Below, in pieces: positions 1 to 9,281 of a stretch of 64,000 nt of DNA. The translations under genes and the position numbers were made by a program. Source of the stretch: Teretinema zuelzerae (lineage in GTDB: Bacteria > Spirochaetota > Spirochaetia > Treponematales > Treponemataceae); contig NZ_JAINWA010000003.1 of assembly GCF_021021555.1 (NCBI RefSeq), positions 1,488,001 through 1,552,000 on the forward strand, in the 5' to 3' direction. A model generated the notes under the pieces. The model saw nothing but the letters and a program-made list of their open reading frames with translations. It ran no database searches and was not told where the DNA came from. The first letter of the stretch is position 1, and each line of letters begins with the position of its first letter.

Positions 1-921
1 GGCAGGGCGGGCCTGAGTCGCGAGAGGATTGTCGCGCGCGTAGGTAACCGCGGTCTCGAATAAAACGGGAGCGTTCGGCAATACCCCGGAAGAAGCTTCC
101 CCGCCGTTGGACGACACATAGTAGCGCACGGCGGATGAATACAGCTGTTCTGTATTATACGAGATCGGCGCACCCGAGACAGTGCCGGAAACGCACCCGT
201 CGTAAATCTCCACGAGAGCGTCGTCGCCGAGGGCGATCCGGCTGCCCAAGCCCGCGACGTACGCTGAAACGGACAGAAGGTAGGTGCCGGACGGGATATT
301 TCCCCAATTTAAGCTGAACGATCCCGATATCGAGTCCCAGGTCCACGGCTCGGAGCCCTGAACCCACGGATAGGGCTCAAGACCGCCGGAAACAACGCGA
401 TATAAATCGGGAGAAACAGAGGAGAGCCCGCCGGGATCGGAAAACGTTATATCAAGGATCAGAGATCCGGTTTGTCCGGCCGTTCTGATTCTGTTCACGG
501 AAACCGACAGATTATTCGTTCCGGGGAGCGGAGTTAAAGAAGCGTATCCCGAGGCAGTCGCCAAGGTTCCGGAATACAGGACGACCGAGAAGGTGTACGG
601 AACCATCGGTTCAAGATCGGCGAACTCCATAACCGAGCCCGGGATCGCTTCCTGCACTGAGACTACAGCGCCGAGGGAGTCGCGGACAGTCGCTTCGAGC
701 GTGGTCCACGAGACTGCCGAAAGCGCCGGAGGCCTCAAAACACGGACGGCAGACGACGGAGATTCTCCGCCCGATGCCGAATCCGCCAGCGCGATTTTAA
801 CGACAGCCCTGCCGGCTGCGGGAACGACTGCCGATTCGAGATAGGCGCCGAAGCAGGACGAGAAAACCAGCGCGGCGGCAGCCAATGCGGATATGAATAA
901 CGCGTTCATCGTTTTTTTCAT
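1..921 (-). CDS. Surface lipoprotein, family A (partial, C-terminus beyond window)
   Basis: The frame stays open from an ATG at 921 to the window edge, giving 307 residues of the N-terminal part. The start has an AGGAGGAG-like ribosome site just upstream. Residues 1-22 are a lipoprotein signal peptide ending in the lipobox VFSSC (Cys23), so the protein should be exported and lipid-anchored. The rest is Ser/Thr/Gly-rich beta-type sequence with no enzyme motif. Its segment IPSGTYLLSVSAYV and the later YYVSSNGG region align with MPSGRYLLVPSVLF and CWYVSDAP in the product of the gene at 2979-6155, so the two are paralogues. It lies 35 bases downstream of the gene at 957-2834 and is probably co-transcribed with it. 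Function is unknown; a cell-surface role is inference. Confidence 0.8.
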   Translation of the reverse strand, partial: MKKTMNALFISALAAAALVFSSCFGAYLESAVVPAAGRAVVKIALADSASGGESPSSAVRVLRPPALSAVSWTTLEATVRDSLGAVVSVQEAIPGSVMEFADLEPMVPYTFSVVLYSGTLATASGYASLTPLPGTNNLSVSVNRIRTAGQTGSLILDITFSDPGGLSSVSPDLYRVVSGGLEPYPWVQGSEPWTWDSISGSFSLNWGNIPSGTYLLSVSAYVAGLGSRIALGDDALVEIYDGCVSGTVSGAPISYNTEQLYSSAVRYYVSSNGGEASSGVLPNAPVLFETAVTYARDNPLATQARPA

Positions 922-956
922 TTTTCACTCCTCCTCAGGTCACGCGGACCCGGGTT

Positions 957-2834
957 CTACGGCAACAGAGTAAAGGGCAACACGCCAACGGACGCCTCGC
1001 TAGAGGAATTTACGGCGGTCAGGATGATTTCGTTTACGCCGCTATTCAAAAGTCCGGGATAGGTCGCCAGGGAGAGCACGCAGGTTTGGGTTGTTCCGAT
1101 TACCGTTCCGTTCAACGTCCACAGCCAGCTCGTAAATCCGGCCGGACCGGCGAGGGTGGTAGGAGCGGTAACGGAAATCTCGCTCGGACCGGTAATGGTC
1201 AGCACGGCAGGATCGATCTCGCTTACAGAAAAGGCGATAGATACCGGTTCGACCGGGACGGCGGTCCACACAGCCCACAAGGCGATGTCGACTCCCGGCG
1301 CGCCTGTATATACAGACTTATATGTTGCGTCCGCAGGATACGCGGCAATTCCGGCCGCGGCGTTCGCGGCGGTCGTAGCCCATCCGGCAAACAGGAAGCC
1401 GTCTTTCATATATGCGGTATCCGTAACCGGATCGATAGGATAGATAAGCAGGGTTTCTCCCTGAACCGGAACGCTCAGATGATAAAAAGCCGAGGAAGAC
1501 CCGGCCTCCGGATAACAAAGGAAGGACGAGACGAATCCGGCTTGAGAAGCGTCCACCGAAACGGCAAGATCCCCGCTAACAGAAGAGACTTCAGGGCTCA
1601 TCCAGATGCTGGAGCCGGCAAGATAGTCGTCAGTCCAGGAGCTGAGCGTTTCGAGAGAAAGATCGGCAGGCCACAGACCCGAGGCATCGATCAGAAGGGT
1701 GACGTTATAGGTTTCAGCGTCCACAGGAATCCAGAATTCGCCCGGGGCGATTTTTTGATAGACGGAAAGAAGGAGGGAGCCGTCCGTCCCGACTACGCCA
1801 AACCCCGCTCCGCCCGTCAAATCGCCTTCCGGCGCCGTTGTCGGCGAAACATCGACGATGACCTTCTTACCGATGTACGCCGACGCGCCGGCGAGGGTAA
1901 TCCGCGCCGAAGCTGTCGGGTCGACAGGATCCACAGGGTCGACAGGATCCACAGGGTCGACAGGATCTACAGCCGGAACCTGCGTTGCATCCAGGCGGAA
2001 CCATCCGGCGGCGGCTGAATCCCAGGCACAGCCGAGATAGAAGGAGGCCGTGCCGGAAGCATCCCAACCTGCGTCGGAGGAAGTCCAGGAATAGGAGGAG
2101 TCAGTCTCCCCTGAGCGCGGAATATCGACGACAAAGCGCCCGGAGGAATCATAGAGCTTGAGGACGGCGGGGGCGAAGCTTTCGCCGGCGGAACTTTCAT
2201 TCTGGAAGGAGGCGTCGAGTCTAATCGCGCTCAGCCCGGTCGCTTCAAATCCGGAACCGAGGTTTTTCAGCTGAATAAACCGGAAAGACAGGGAGGCCTG
2301 CTGGGTCTCTTCAAGTGTCGCGAAGAAAGACGAGGAGGCAGGGTCTATGGTCAGGGATGACGGAACGGCAGGAACGAGGGTTGCGCTTACTGAAGCGGTT
2401 TGGCCCGCTTCAAGGGTAATGTCGGGTACCGACGCCCAGGAAGCCGAGCCCTGATATTCGGAGGCGAGAGCTGGAGCGAGGTCTTTCAGTTCTATCGATT
2501 TTAGCCAGGCTGATGAGACCGGAAGAGCAGAATGCACCAGCACGCAGGACGAATAGCGTCCCGGAGGAATCTGCGTTGTTGTAAAGCGTTCGCCGGGAGC
2601 GACCGGCCAGGGGCCCCAGGCCTTCGCGCCGGAGGAGTTGCGCATCTGGATGCTGAGATATCCGGACGAACCGGAAGAGGCGGCCAAGGCCCGCGGGGAG
2701 CGTTCCGATCCGGCCGCGCCGAAGACTATGCTTAATTCAGCCCCGCCCTTCCAGGCTGGGTCGAGACCGGCTGTGCAGGACGCCAGCATCACGCCGACCG
2801 CCGCGAGAACCATTGCGCATCGTACTTTTTTCAT
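957..2834 (-). CDS. Surface lipoprotein, family B, with DPV linker and InlB-like repeat
   Basis: 625 residues. Residues 1-19 form a signal peptide with lipobox MLASC (lipidated Cys20). The N-terminal half is a beta-rich region shared with the product of 6166-8154 (both contain the segment SLTIDPASS). Six to seven Asp-Pro-Val triplets near residue 290 form a stiff linker. After it comes a domain with the InlB/Listeria-Bacteroides repeat pattern (FAGWATT ... LWAVW), then a C-terminal beta-sandwich-like part ending ILTAVNSSSEA, as in PKD/Ig-like modules. Such architecture is typical of exported adhesin-like or substrate-binding lipoproteins, but no activity can be read from it. It sits between family A genes in an alternating array. 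A good ribosome site (GGGAGGAA) precedes the ATG. Confidence 0.85.
   Translation of the reverse strand: MKKVRCAMVLAAVGVMLASCTAGLDPAWKGGAELSIVFGAAGSERSPRALAASSGSSGYLSIQMRNSSGAKAWGPWPVAPGERFTTTQIPPGRYSSCVLVHSALPVSSAWLKSIELKDLAPALASEYQGSASWASVPDITLEAGQTASVSATLVPAVPSSLTIDPASSSFFATLEETQQASLSFRFIQLKNLGSGFEATGLSAIRLDASFQNESSAGESFAPAVLKLYDSSGRFVVDIPRSGETDSSYSWTSSDAGWDASGTASFYLGCAWDSAAAGWFRLDATQVPAVDPVDPVDPVDPVDPVDPTASARITLAGASAYIGKKVIVDVSPTTAPEGDLTGGAGFGVVGTDGSLLLSVYQKIAPGEFWIPVDAETYNVTLLIDASGLWPADLSLETLSSWTDDYLAGSSIWMSPEVSSVSGDLAVSVDASQAGFVSSFLCYPEAGSSSAFYHLSVPVQGETLLIYPIDPVTDTAYMKDGFLFAGWATTAANAAAGIAAYPADATYKSVYTGAPGVDIALWAVWTAVPVEPVSIAFSVSEIDPAVLTITGPSEISVTAPTTLAGPAGFTSWLWTLNGTVIGTTQTCVLSLATYPGLLNSGVNEIILTAVNSSSEASVGVLPFTLLP
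1918..1971 (-). repeat. Three tandem 18-bp units coding for (Asp-Pro-Val)n
   Basis: Three nearly identical 18-base units, plus-strand GGGTCGACAGGATCCACA, lie head to tail inside the family B lipoprotein gene and encode the Asp-Pro-Val linker. Units differ by one base at most, so copy number could change by slippage without breaking the frame. Confidence 0.9.
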
Positions 2835-2978
2835 AGGTTCCTCCCGTTTTCAGACAGAACCCTTCTCACCTAGAATAGTAGGCTACCGAAGGGCATGCTT
2901 TCCAACAGAAGGACGTTATTTTACATTCCGGGCCGCCCTCCACGGATGAACGCAGAGCGGCGCGGAAAACAAACCTTT

Positions 2979-5900
2979 CTAGTAGCGGCGAACAGGACGG
3001 ACGTATTTATATCCTGAGTTCATATCGTACCCGGCCATAGTTTGATCGCTGACGGTAAACGCTTCAGCAATAAACGAGGTGGCGGGTTTGCTAATAGACG
3101 AAGACCAATACGTATTGTTCTTGAACGGTGCGATTCCGGTCGCATGCAAGTTGAGATACATCTGGCCGATTTCATTTGCCGCCGGAAGATACCAATCAGT
3201 TTTCCCATTGTTCGTATATGTCTTACATGCGTTAACCGCAGCTGAATATGTTGTGGAGAACGAATAGATATCTGCGGTATTCTCATAACCAGCGCCCAAG
3301 AGGGCCGTTGTGGTCGGAGGATAATCCGAACGAACATCACCCCAATATAGAGGGTCGGATTCCCACGGCGCCGCTTCCAGGTATGTCCATCCAGTATGAA
3401 CGTCTTCCGAATCGTAATAGAAGATGTGCCCCCCGCCCGTTCCGATCTTGCCGAGAGGATCTGCGTCGGAGGTGTACACCGCGTAGAGAGTCGTATCGCC
3501 GGTAATCATAAAGGCAGTATCGGTAGTAAGCTGAGGATTGACAGCATCGGGATCGAGAGACCAACCGAGGAAACGCTGATGCACATCGGGATGGCCTGCC
3601 ACTTCCGGACCCATAACCAGGCCCGAAATGGCTATGACATTACTCTCTGATCCGGGAGGATAGTTAAACGAATCGGAGGGAGCCGTTCCCGTGCCTCCGT
3701 TCATGTCGTAATACACCCATGCGTCCGGCCGTACGATGACATCGAATGTTTTGGTTAACGATGCGGAACCTTTTGTTATCGTCGCGGTGAGAGTTACCGG
3801 CACCTTTGGAGACGGCGTCGGCGCGGCGACTGTAGAAGGCCGGGTAACGGTCCCCGTTGTGCCTGATACGCTTATTGTCGACGGATCGCTTGAACTCCAG
3901 GAAATAGAGGTTTCATATAATAAGTGGGCAATGCTCAACATCATATTAGTGTAGATAAAATCGGGGTTCGAAAAGCTCGTAGAAAAATCAGCATCCGGCA
4001 AGAACCATGTTTTCCACACTGAAGCTTCGTCGGTTGATGAGGCGAAGGTATGGTTCGACCATGCAGAAGAGGGAGCAATGTCAGCGGTATTTCCGGCTAT
4101 ATAGGGGTTGATTTGTGAAATATCCGAGACTTCCACAGGATATCCCTCTGAGTCTAAAAACGATACTCCTGATTCCCAACTGAAAGCATCGCTGAAAACG
4201 CCGCCGCCTGAACCGGTCGCGTGGTTTCCGGTAATGGACGGCATCGACGCTGTCGATTTGATGCGAATCTCGCCTTCGCCGATTATCGAGACTCCGCCTC
4301 CGTTATACCCGACGCAGTTTCTGATAATGCCCCCTTCGAGAGAGAGAGAACCGCCCGAACCGTACGTCTGCGTCAGCCGGACAACGCCGTTGCCCGTTGA
4401 ACGGAAGTTCTCGATTACCGCGCCTGATCCGAGCGTAAAGACCGCTCCGTTTTCAACCTGCACAGCGCATTCGATTTCCGGTTCGGCGGGAAGCGAAGCG
4501 GGTCCGACGATGACGTTTACGAACGAGAGGTACCTTGAACCGCTCAATTTGAACAAGGGAGCTTTCACCGATCCGCGGGGCGTTATACGGAAAACAGAAC
4601 CTTCAGCGGACACGATATCCTTGCTTGCGTTGTTGCTCAAGTCGAAGCAATCAGTTTCGGAGTCGATGGTTAATTCGATGTCCCGGAGAAGGATGATTTT
4701 TTGGCAGTAACTCGCCATGGCTCTTTTAAATGCCTCCTCGGTTCCAAGAGGCCATTCGGGTATCGAAACGCCCGGCATGTCGGGAGAAAACACCGCGAAC
4801 ATCCGTTCGTAATCATCTTTGATGAAAGACCCCGGATACGCCTGCAGATTATCAGGCATCGAATTGACGGATTGAATATTGTTCGCGATTACGCCGCCGT
4901 TCATACCGATAACGAAGGTTCCTCCTTCGGCAACGTATACGCCGCCGCCAGAAACAGACGCCTTCGAATCGCGGATAGCGCCGCCGTTCAGAATAAAGGA
5001 GGCAGAGCCGGCGACATATACCGCGCCGCCCTCTTGCGGATTTCCCATTGAGGAGAGCTCGATTCCTGTCCGAAGCTCGAGGCTTGCGCCGGCGGCAACA
5101 GTGAAAAAGGAAGCTGCTCCCGAGTTTATATTGCGCACCGCGAGCTCAGAGCCGAGGCTGGCAATCCGCCGCAGAACCAGGGGTTTGGTAACGGCAAAGC
5201 TTTCTACCGCATCGACATCGCAGGACGAAGCGAAAGCAATTTCCGCTGGAAAATCCGGACTGACGAGGGGGGAATCCATCGCGGCGGAGAAGGCCGCGGC
5301 GAAGGAAACGGGAGAGTCGGGGCGGCGCCCGGTGTTGCCGGCCGCAGGAGCATCCGAAACATACCAGCACAGAGCGGCTTTTTTCATGCTCGACAGATCG
5401 CAGGTTATAACCTTGTCTCCGGTAAGGGCTCCGTCGCACACGACGGCATAGAGATCGTCGCCTACCGGCACATTCTGCGATCGACCGTCGAAAAGAACGG
5501 AAGGAACCAGCAGATACCTGCCGCTCGGCATGCCGGACCACGCCAACGAACAGATTCCGTCGACATACGAAACGGATCCGGCAGGCACATCGACGACAGA
5601 AGGAACTTCCGCCGCAAGAGAATACACCGCAACAGAGGCAGATTCGATACCGGGCAAAGATGAAAGATCGTAGCTCACATTCAGCGTGCCGAACCCGTCG
5701 AAAGACCTTCGCAAGGGAATCGTTACGCTCGAGCCTGAAGCCGAAATAACGCAGGGAGCGGAGCCCGAAGCGACGAGATCGTCAGCCTTCGTCTTTACTC
5801 GAATCTGAACAACGTGTTCGACTCCGACAGATAATCCGGTTATATCGAGAATTTCAGCGACAGGATGCCCGAGTTTTTCGAATACCGGTTCTTCTTCTCT

Positions 5901-6155
5901 ATAAATCACAACGTCTATGATCGACCGGTCCTCGGACAAAAGAGAGGGCGGTAAAAGAGCGCGGGACGAAGACGACCCTGAAAGCTGGTTCTCCGATAAC
6001 GAAGGATCGTCCTGCATCAGAATTCGGAGGACTCCCTTTCCGGGGGAATCCGAGACGCCGGAGTCGAGGGTAGAGAGGGGACTGAAGCAGCCGGCAAGAG
6101 AAAGAGAAATCAACGCAAGAGCGATATGTACGGTGAACGAATATATCTTTTTCAT
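2979..6155 (-). CDS. Large surface lipoprotein, family A, with beta-helix-like, InlB-like and DUF1566-like domains
   Basis: 1058 residues. A signal peptide ends in lipobox LAGC (Cys23). Residues about 290-720 have short Gly-rich repeats such as GGGVYVAEGGTF and GGGVSIIGEG, typical of right-handed parallel beta-helix (polymorphic outer-membrane protein-like) rungs. An Ig-like segment follows (SGTTGTVTRP), then an InlB-type repeat (YYDMNGGTGTAPSD ... FLGWSLDPD ... LYAVYTSD). The last 150 residues (KIGTGGGHIFYYDS ... DWYLPAANEIGQMY ... YWSSS ... VRPVRRY) match the DUF1566/Lcl-type C-terminal domain common in exported lipoproteins of spirochaetes and Fibrobacter. It is a paralogue of the partial gene at 1-921. 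It lies 10 bases after the gene at 6166, hence probably one transcript. Function unknown. Confidence 0.85.
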   Translation of the reverse strand: MKKIYSFTVHIALALISLSLAGCFSPLSTLDSGVSDSPGKGVLRILMQDDPSLSENQLSGSSSSRALLPPSLLSEDRSIIDVVIYREEEPVFEKLGHPVAEILDITGLSVGVEHVVQIRVKTKADDLVASGSAPCVISASGSSVTIPLRRSFDGFGTLNVSYDLSSLPGIESASVAVYSLAAEVPSVVDVPAGSVSYVDGICSLAWSGMPSGRYLLVPSVLFDGRSQNVPVGDDLYAVVCDGALTGDKVITCDLSSMKKAALCWYVSDAPAAGNTGRRPDSPVSFAAAFSAAMDSPLVSPDFPAEIAFASSCDVDAVESFAVTKPLVLRRIASLGSELAVRNINSGAASFFTVAAGASLELRTGIELSSMGNPQEGGAVYVAGSASFILNGGAIRDSKASVSGGGVYVAEGGTFVIGMNGGVIANNIQSVNSMPDNLQAYPGSFIKDDYERMFAVFSPDMPGVSIPEWPLGTEEAFKRAMASYCQKIILLRDIELTIDSETDCFDLSNNASKDIVSAEGSVFRITPRGSVKAPLFKLSGSRYLSFVNVIVGPASLPAEPEIECAVQVENGAVFTLGSGAVIENFRSTGNGVVRLTQTYGSGGSLSLEGGIIRNCVGYNGGGVSIIGEGEIRIKSTASMPSITGNHATGSGGGVFSDAFSWESGVSFLDSEGYPVEVSDISQINPYIAGNTADIAPSSAWSNHTFASSTDEASVWKTWFLPDADFSTSFSNPDFIYTNMMLSIAHLLYETSISWSSSDPSTISVSGTTGTVTRPSTVAAPTPSPKVPVTLTATITKGSASLTKTFDVIVRPDAWVYYDMNGGTGTAPSDSFNYPPGSESNVIAISGLVMGPEVAGHPDVHQRFLGWSLDPDAVNPQLTTDTAFMITGDTTLYAVYTSDADPLGKIGTGGGHIFYYDSEDVHTGWTYLEAAPWESDPLYWGDVRSDYPPTTTALLGAGYENTADIYSFSTTYSAAVNACKTYTNNGKTDWYLPAANEIGQMYLNLHATGIAPFKNNTYWSSSISKPATSFIAEAFTVSDQTMAGYDMNSGYKYVRPVRRY

Positions 6156-6165
6156 ATTTCCAACC

Positions 6166-8154
6166 TCACTCTGTCACTTCGATTGTTAGACTGCCGGCAT
6201 ATTCCATATCTTCGGAGGATGCGATCAGAACAACCTCGTTGTCGCCGATTACAACATTCGGAATGCCGCTCAACACGAGGCTAAGGGTTTGCCCGCTTCC
6301 GACGGCCGCGCCGTTGACAAGCCACAAATAGGACGACAAGCCCGGATCGGCAGACAGAATAAGCGTTCCGGACAGGGGCAGCTTGTTGCCGCCGGAAATA
6401 TTCGGGGGAACCAACGTTTCTTCCTGTAAAAGGAAAGCGAATGATAGCGTTTGGTTTATCGGCACTTCTTCTGATTCTTTCCAGACGCCCCACAGCGGTA
6501 TATTCGTTCCGGAAAGACCCGTATAGACCATCATGCCCTGGGCATCGATCTTGTAAGCCGCCAAACCTGCGGCGGCGTCTTCAGGCGATGAAGCCCAACC
6601 CTGGAAAACGAATCCGTCGCGAACATATAAGGCGCCGGTTACGGGATCGGTCGGAGAAAAGAGCTGAACCGCTCCGATTGTTCCGATATTATCGAAAACG
6701 GAGAAAGATGCCGCTCCGGAATCCGGGTATAGATGGAAGGTTGCGGAAGCGAAAAGGTCAGCTTCGGCGACATTCACCGAAAGCACGCCGTCCGAAGGAG
6801 AGACAGGATCGGTTGGAGAATAAAAATAGGTTCCTTCGAGAAAATTCTCCGATTTCGCCATTGCTTCGACCAGGGCGGGAAGATCGGAAACGGCAGTATT
6901 TTTCGGCGGCCTGATGATCACAATGTATGAGTATTTCTTGCTTTGAACCGGAGCCCATAGCGTTACGGCGTTTTCGATAGAATACAGATTAAAAGAGGCG
7001 GAACCATCCGCGCCGACGGTGCCGATCCCTGCGCCTAAACCGCTGACGGGCACGGCTTCAGTTTCTTCTCCGCTGTACTCGGAGGCGAAAGCCAGAATTT
7101 CCCACCCTTTCAGAAGCGCGCTTCCTTTGTATGTTACCGTCGAGGGAGTGGTTACCGGGTCGACAGGGTCGCTCGGGTCGACAGGGTCGGTCGGGTCGGT
7201 CGGGTCGACTGGCTCCGCCGAGGCCGCTATTTGCTCCATGTCTATGCGCATCCAGCCGAGCGATCCCGCGGGCCACAGGCAACCGATGTACAGTTGCTGC
7301 AAATCCGCTTCCTTCAGCCCGGAAGAAGCAAAATCGAAGGTCCACGAGAAGTCGCCTTCCGTTCCGTTTTTGGCGGGAAGAGAAGCCAGTTTCAAACCGG
7401 TTGCGCTGTACAAAGGCAGCGATCCAAGAACTGATGTTTCCGGAGAAGCGGCATCCGCGGATTTTTCAAAGGCAGCGGTTAATATAACAGAGGAAAGCGT
7501 TTCGCCTTCCGCAAGCCCCGAAGAAAGATTTTTGAGGCTGACGAAGCGGAACGCCGAGATCTCGCCGGCATCGGGTTCCAGCTGAACGAAATAATCCGAG
7601 GATGCGGGATCAATGGTCAAGGATTCGGGAACGGCGGGTATGAGGGTGAGGGCAAGATTCGTCGTTTTGCCTTCTGTCAAGACGAGGCCGCTTTTTTCGT
7701 TCCACACCGTCTGTCCGGGATATTTTTTCGCAAGATCCGCGGCGAATGACTCAGATGAAAGAGACGCAAGCCAGGCAGAGTCGATGCGTTGAGAGGAGTA
7801 TACAACGCGGAATTTACGATAGGTTCCGGAGGCGACGTCCGTCGTTACAAAGGGCTTCCCGGCAGAAACAGACCACGGTCCGTACACGGAAACGCCGGCA
7901 TCGGATTCAGCCCTGAAAAGGAGAAAGCCTGAGGCGCCGGTCAACGCGCGCGAAGCGGGCGCGAGAAACAACGCATCCTGCTGCCGGGGAGAGGGAGGTT
8001 CGGGCGTCGAAAAAAGAATCGACACCACGGGGTCGGAACCGGCAGGCTCAAGGCCGTAGCTGCAGGACCAGGCGAAGAGAACCGACAAGGATGACAGCGT
8101 TGCTAAAACACGCGAGAGTTTCTTTTGTTTGAGGGTGCGAGATTTGTGTGCCAT
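6166..8154 (-). CDS. Surface lipoprotein, family B, with DP(T/V) linker and InlB-like repeat
   Basis: 662 residues from the ATG at 8154; an upstream in-frame TTG at 8163 is less likely because AAGGAAAGG is spaced nine bases from the ATG. The signal peptide ends in AWSC, a weak but usable lipobox (Cys31). The sequence parallels the product of 957-2834: same N-terminal beta region (SLTIDPASS), an Asp-Pro linker (EPVDPTDPTDPVDP), an InlB-like repeat (FQGWASSPEDAAAG ... LWGVW) and a final Ig/PKD-like module (LSSYLWLVNGAAVG). Position as first gene of the array suggests that it is transcribed from the 8164-8279 region. Role unknown; the paired arrangement with the family A gene next to it suggests the two products work together. 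Confidence 0.83.
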   Translation of the reverse strand: MAHKSRTLKQKKLSRVLATLSSLSVLFAWSCSYGLEPAGSDPVVSILFSTPEPPSPRQQDALFLAPASRALTGASGFLLFRAESDAGVSVYGPWSVSAGKPFVTTDVASGTYRKFRVVYSSQRIDSAWLASLSSESFAADLAKKYPGQTVWNEKSGLVLTEGKTTNLALTLIPAVPESLTIDPASSDYFVQLEPDAGEISAFRFVSLKNLSSGLAEGETLSSVILTAAFEKSADAASPETSVLGSLPLYSATGLKLASLPAKNGTEGDFSWTFDFASSGLKEADLQQLYIGCLWPAGSLGWMRIDMEQIAASAEPVDPTDPTDPVDPSDPVDPVTTPSTVTYKGSALLKGWEILAFASEYSGEETEAVPVSGLGAGIGTVGADGSASFNLYSIENAVTLWAPVQSKKYSYIVIIRPPKNTAVSDLPALVEAMAKSENFLEGTYFYSPTDPVSPSDGVLSVNVAEADLFASATFHLYPDSGAASFSVFDNIGTIGAVQLFSPTDPVTGALYVRDGFVFQGWASSPEDAAAGLAAYKIDAQGMMVYTGLSGTNIPLWGVWKESEEVPINQTLSFAFLLQEETLVPPNISGGNKLPLSGTLILSADPGLSSYLWLVNGAAVGSGQTLSLVLSGIPNVVIGDNEVVLIASSEDMEYAGSLTIEVTE
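7157..7210 (-). repeat. Six tandem 9-bp units coding for the Asp-Pro linker
   Basis: Six 9-base units of the form GGGTCGNNN on the plus strand follow one another and encode the Asp-Pro-Val/Thr/Ser linker of the family B lipoprotein. The unit is half of the 18-base repeat found at 1918-1971 in the paralogue. Confidence 0.85.
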
Positions 8155-8279
8155 TCGGGACAACCTTTCCTTCTACACTTTTTCGTAAAACAGATGCAGG
8201 ATACAATGAGACAAAGTATAGCCCTTCTGAAAAAGTCGTCAGGGAAACGATGAAAAAAAACGGTTAATTTCCGGTCTTA

Positions 8280-8309
8280 TTGTATACCCGGCCCTTTTCC
8301 GGTTAAAAT
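8280..8309 (+). promoter_or_regulatory. Probable sigma-70 promoter for metA
   Basis: TTGTAT at 8280-8285, an 18-base spacer and TAAAAT at 8304-8309 precede metA by 50 bases. The match to -35/-10 consensus is good but untested. No S-adenosylmethionine riboswitch-like structure was seen between it and the gene. Confidence 0.5.
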
Positions 8310-8359
8310 GCGCCAGATTTAACGCAGAAACACTGCGAAAGACACGAGAGGAGGACACG

Positions 8360-9277
8360 ATGCCTGTAAAAATTCCGGCCAGTTTACCCGCGGCGAAAAT
8401 ACTAACCGACGAGAACATCTTCGTGATGGACGATACGCGGGCGATGATGCAGGACATCCGTCCCCTTAAAATAGCGATTCTCAACCTGATGCCCACAAAG
8501 GAAGTGACAGAGACGCAGCTTCTCCGTTTGCTGGGAAACACGCCGCTTCAGATCGAGGTAACCCTGCTGACAATGGCCAGCCATCAGAGTTCCAACACCG
8601 CAAAAGAATATCTTGAAGCCTTTTACCGCACCTTCGACAGCGTTAAAAACGATAAATACGACGGCCTGATCATTACAGGCGCTCCGGTGGAAAATCTTCC
8701 CTTCGAAGAAGTCGACTACTGGAATGAATTAACCCGCATAATGGACTGGAGCAAAACGCACGTATTCAGCACCCTTCACATTTGCTGGGGATCCCAGGCG
8801 GCGCTCTGGCACCATTACGGCGTGGGAAAGCACGCGCTCGAGGAGAAAACCTTCGGCGTATTCAGCCACCGGGTTCTCAACCCGCACCATAAACTGGTTA
8901 GAGGCTTCGACGAAGCCTTCCTGGCGCCCCACAGCAGGCACACGACGATTCGCCGTGAAGACATTGATAAAGTGGGAGAACTGGAAATCCTGGCCGAGTC
9001 CGACGAAGCGGGAGTGTTCTTGGTCGCGAGCAGGGACGGCCGTTCCATATTCGTGTCCGGGCACGCCGAATACGACGCGGACACGCTCGCGCGGGAGTAT
9101 AACCGGGACGTCGCGCGCGGGCTCAAGATAGAGGTGCCCAAGCACTATTATCCGGACGACAACCCCGAGCACTTTCCGCCGGTGATGTGGCGGGCTCACG
9201 CAAACCTCTTATTCGTGAACTGGCTCAACTATTTCGTATACCAGGAAACTCCGTATCATATAGAAGAAATCAACTGA
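8360..9277 (+). CDS. metA: Homoserine O-acetyltransferase (MetA family)
   Basis: 305 residues, full length for MetA. The enzyme acylates homoserine, the first committed step of methionine synthesis, in the cytoplasm. The catalytic nucleophile is Cys142 in [15 protein letters not shown]; His235 and Glu237 in SGHAEYD complete the triad, at the same numbers as in E. coli. Residue 111 is Glu ([12 protein letters not shown]). In characterised MetA enzymes Glu at this position goes with acetyl-CoA and Gly with succinyl-CoA, so acetyl specificity is predicted despite the common label homoserine succinyltransferase. A strong GAGGAGG ribosome site lies seven bases before the ATG. It is a single gene, converging with the gene at 9282 with four bases between stops. 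Confidence 0.95.
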   Translation: MPVKIPASLPAAKILTDENIFVMDDTRAMMQDIRPLKIAILNLMPTKEVTETQLLRLLGNTPLQIEVTLLTMASHQSSNTAKEYLEAFYRTFDSVKNDKYDGLIITGAPVENLPFEEVDYWNELTRIMDWSKTHVFSTLHICWGSQAALWHHYGVGKHALEEKTFGVFSHRVLNPHHKLVRGFDEAFLAPHSRHTTIRREDIDKVGELEILAESDEAGVFLVASRDGRSIFVSGHAEYDADTLAREYNRDVARGLKIEVPKHYYPDDNPEHFPPVMWRAHANLLFVNWLNYFVYQETPYHIEEIN

Positions 9278-9281
9278 TTTT

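Noticed and set aside
8164-8359. SAM-type riboswitch before metA
   Set aside because: Only a simple promoter and a short leader are visible; no multi-stem structure could be drawn.
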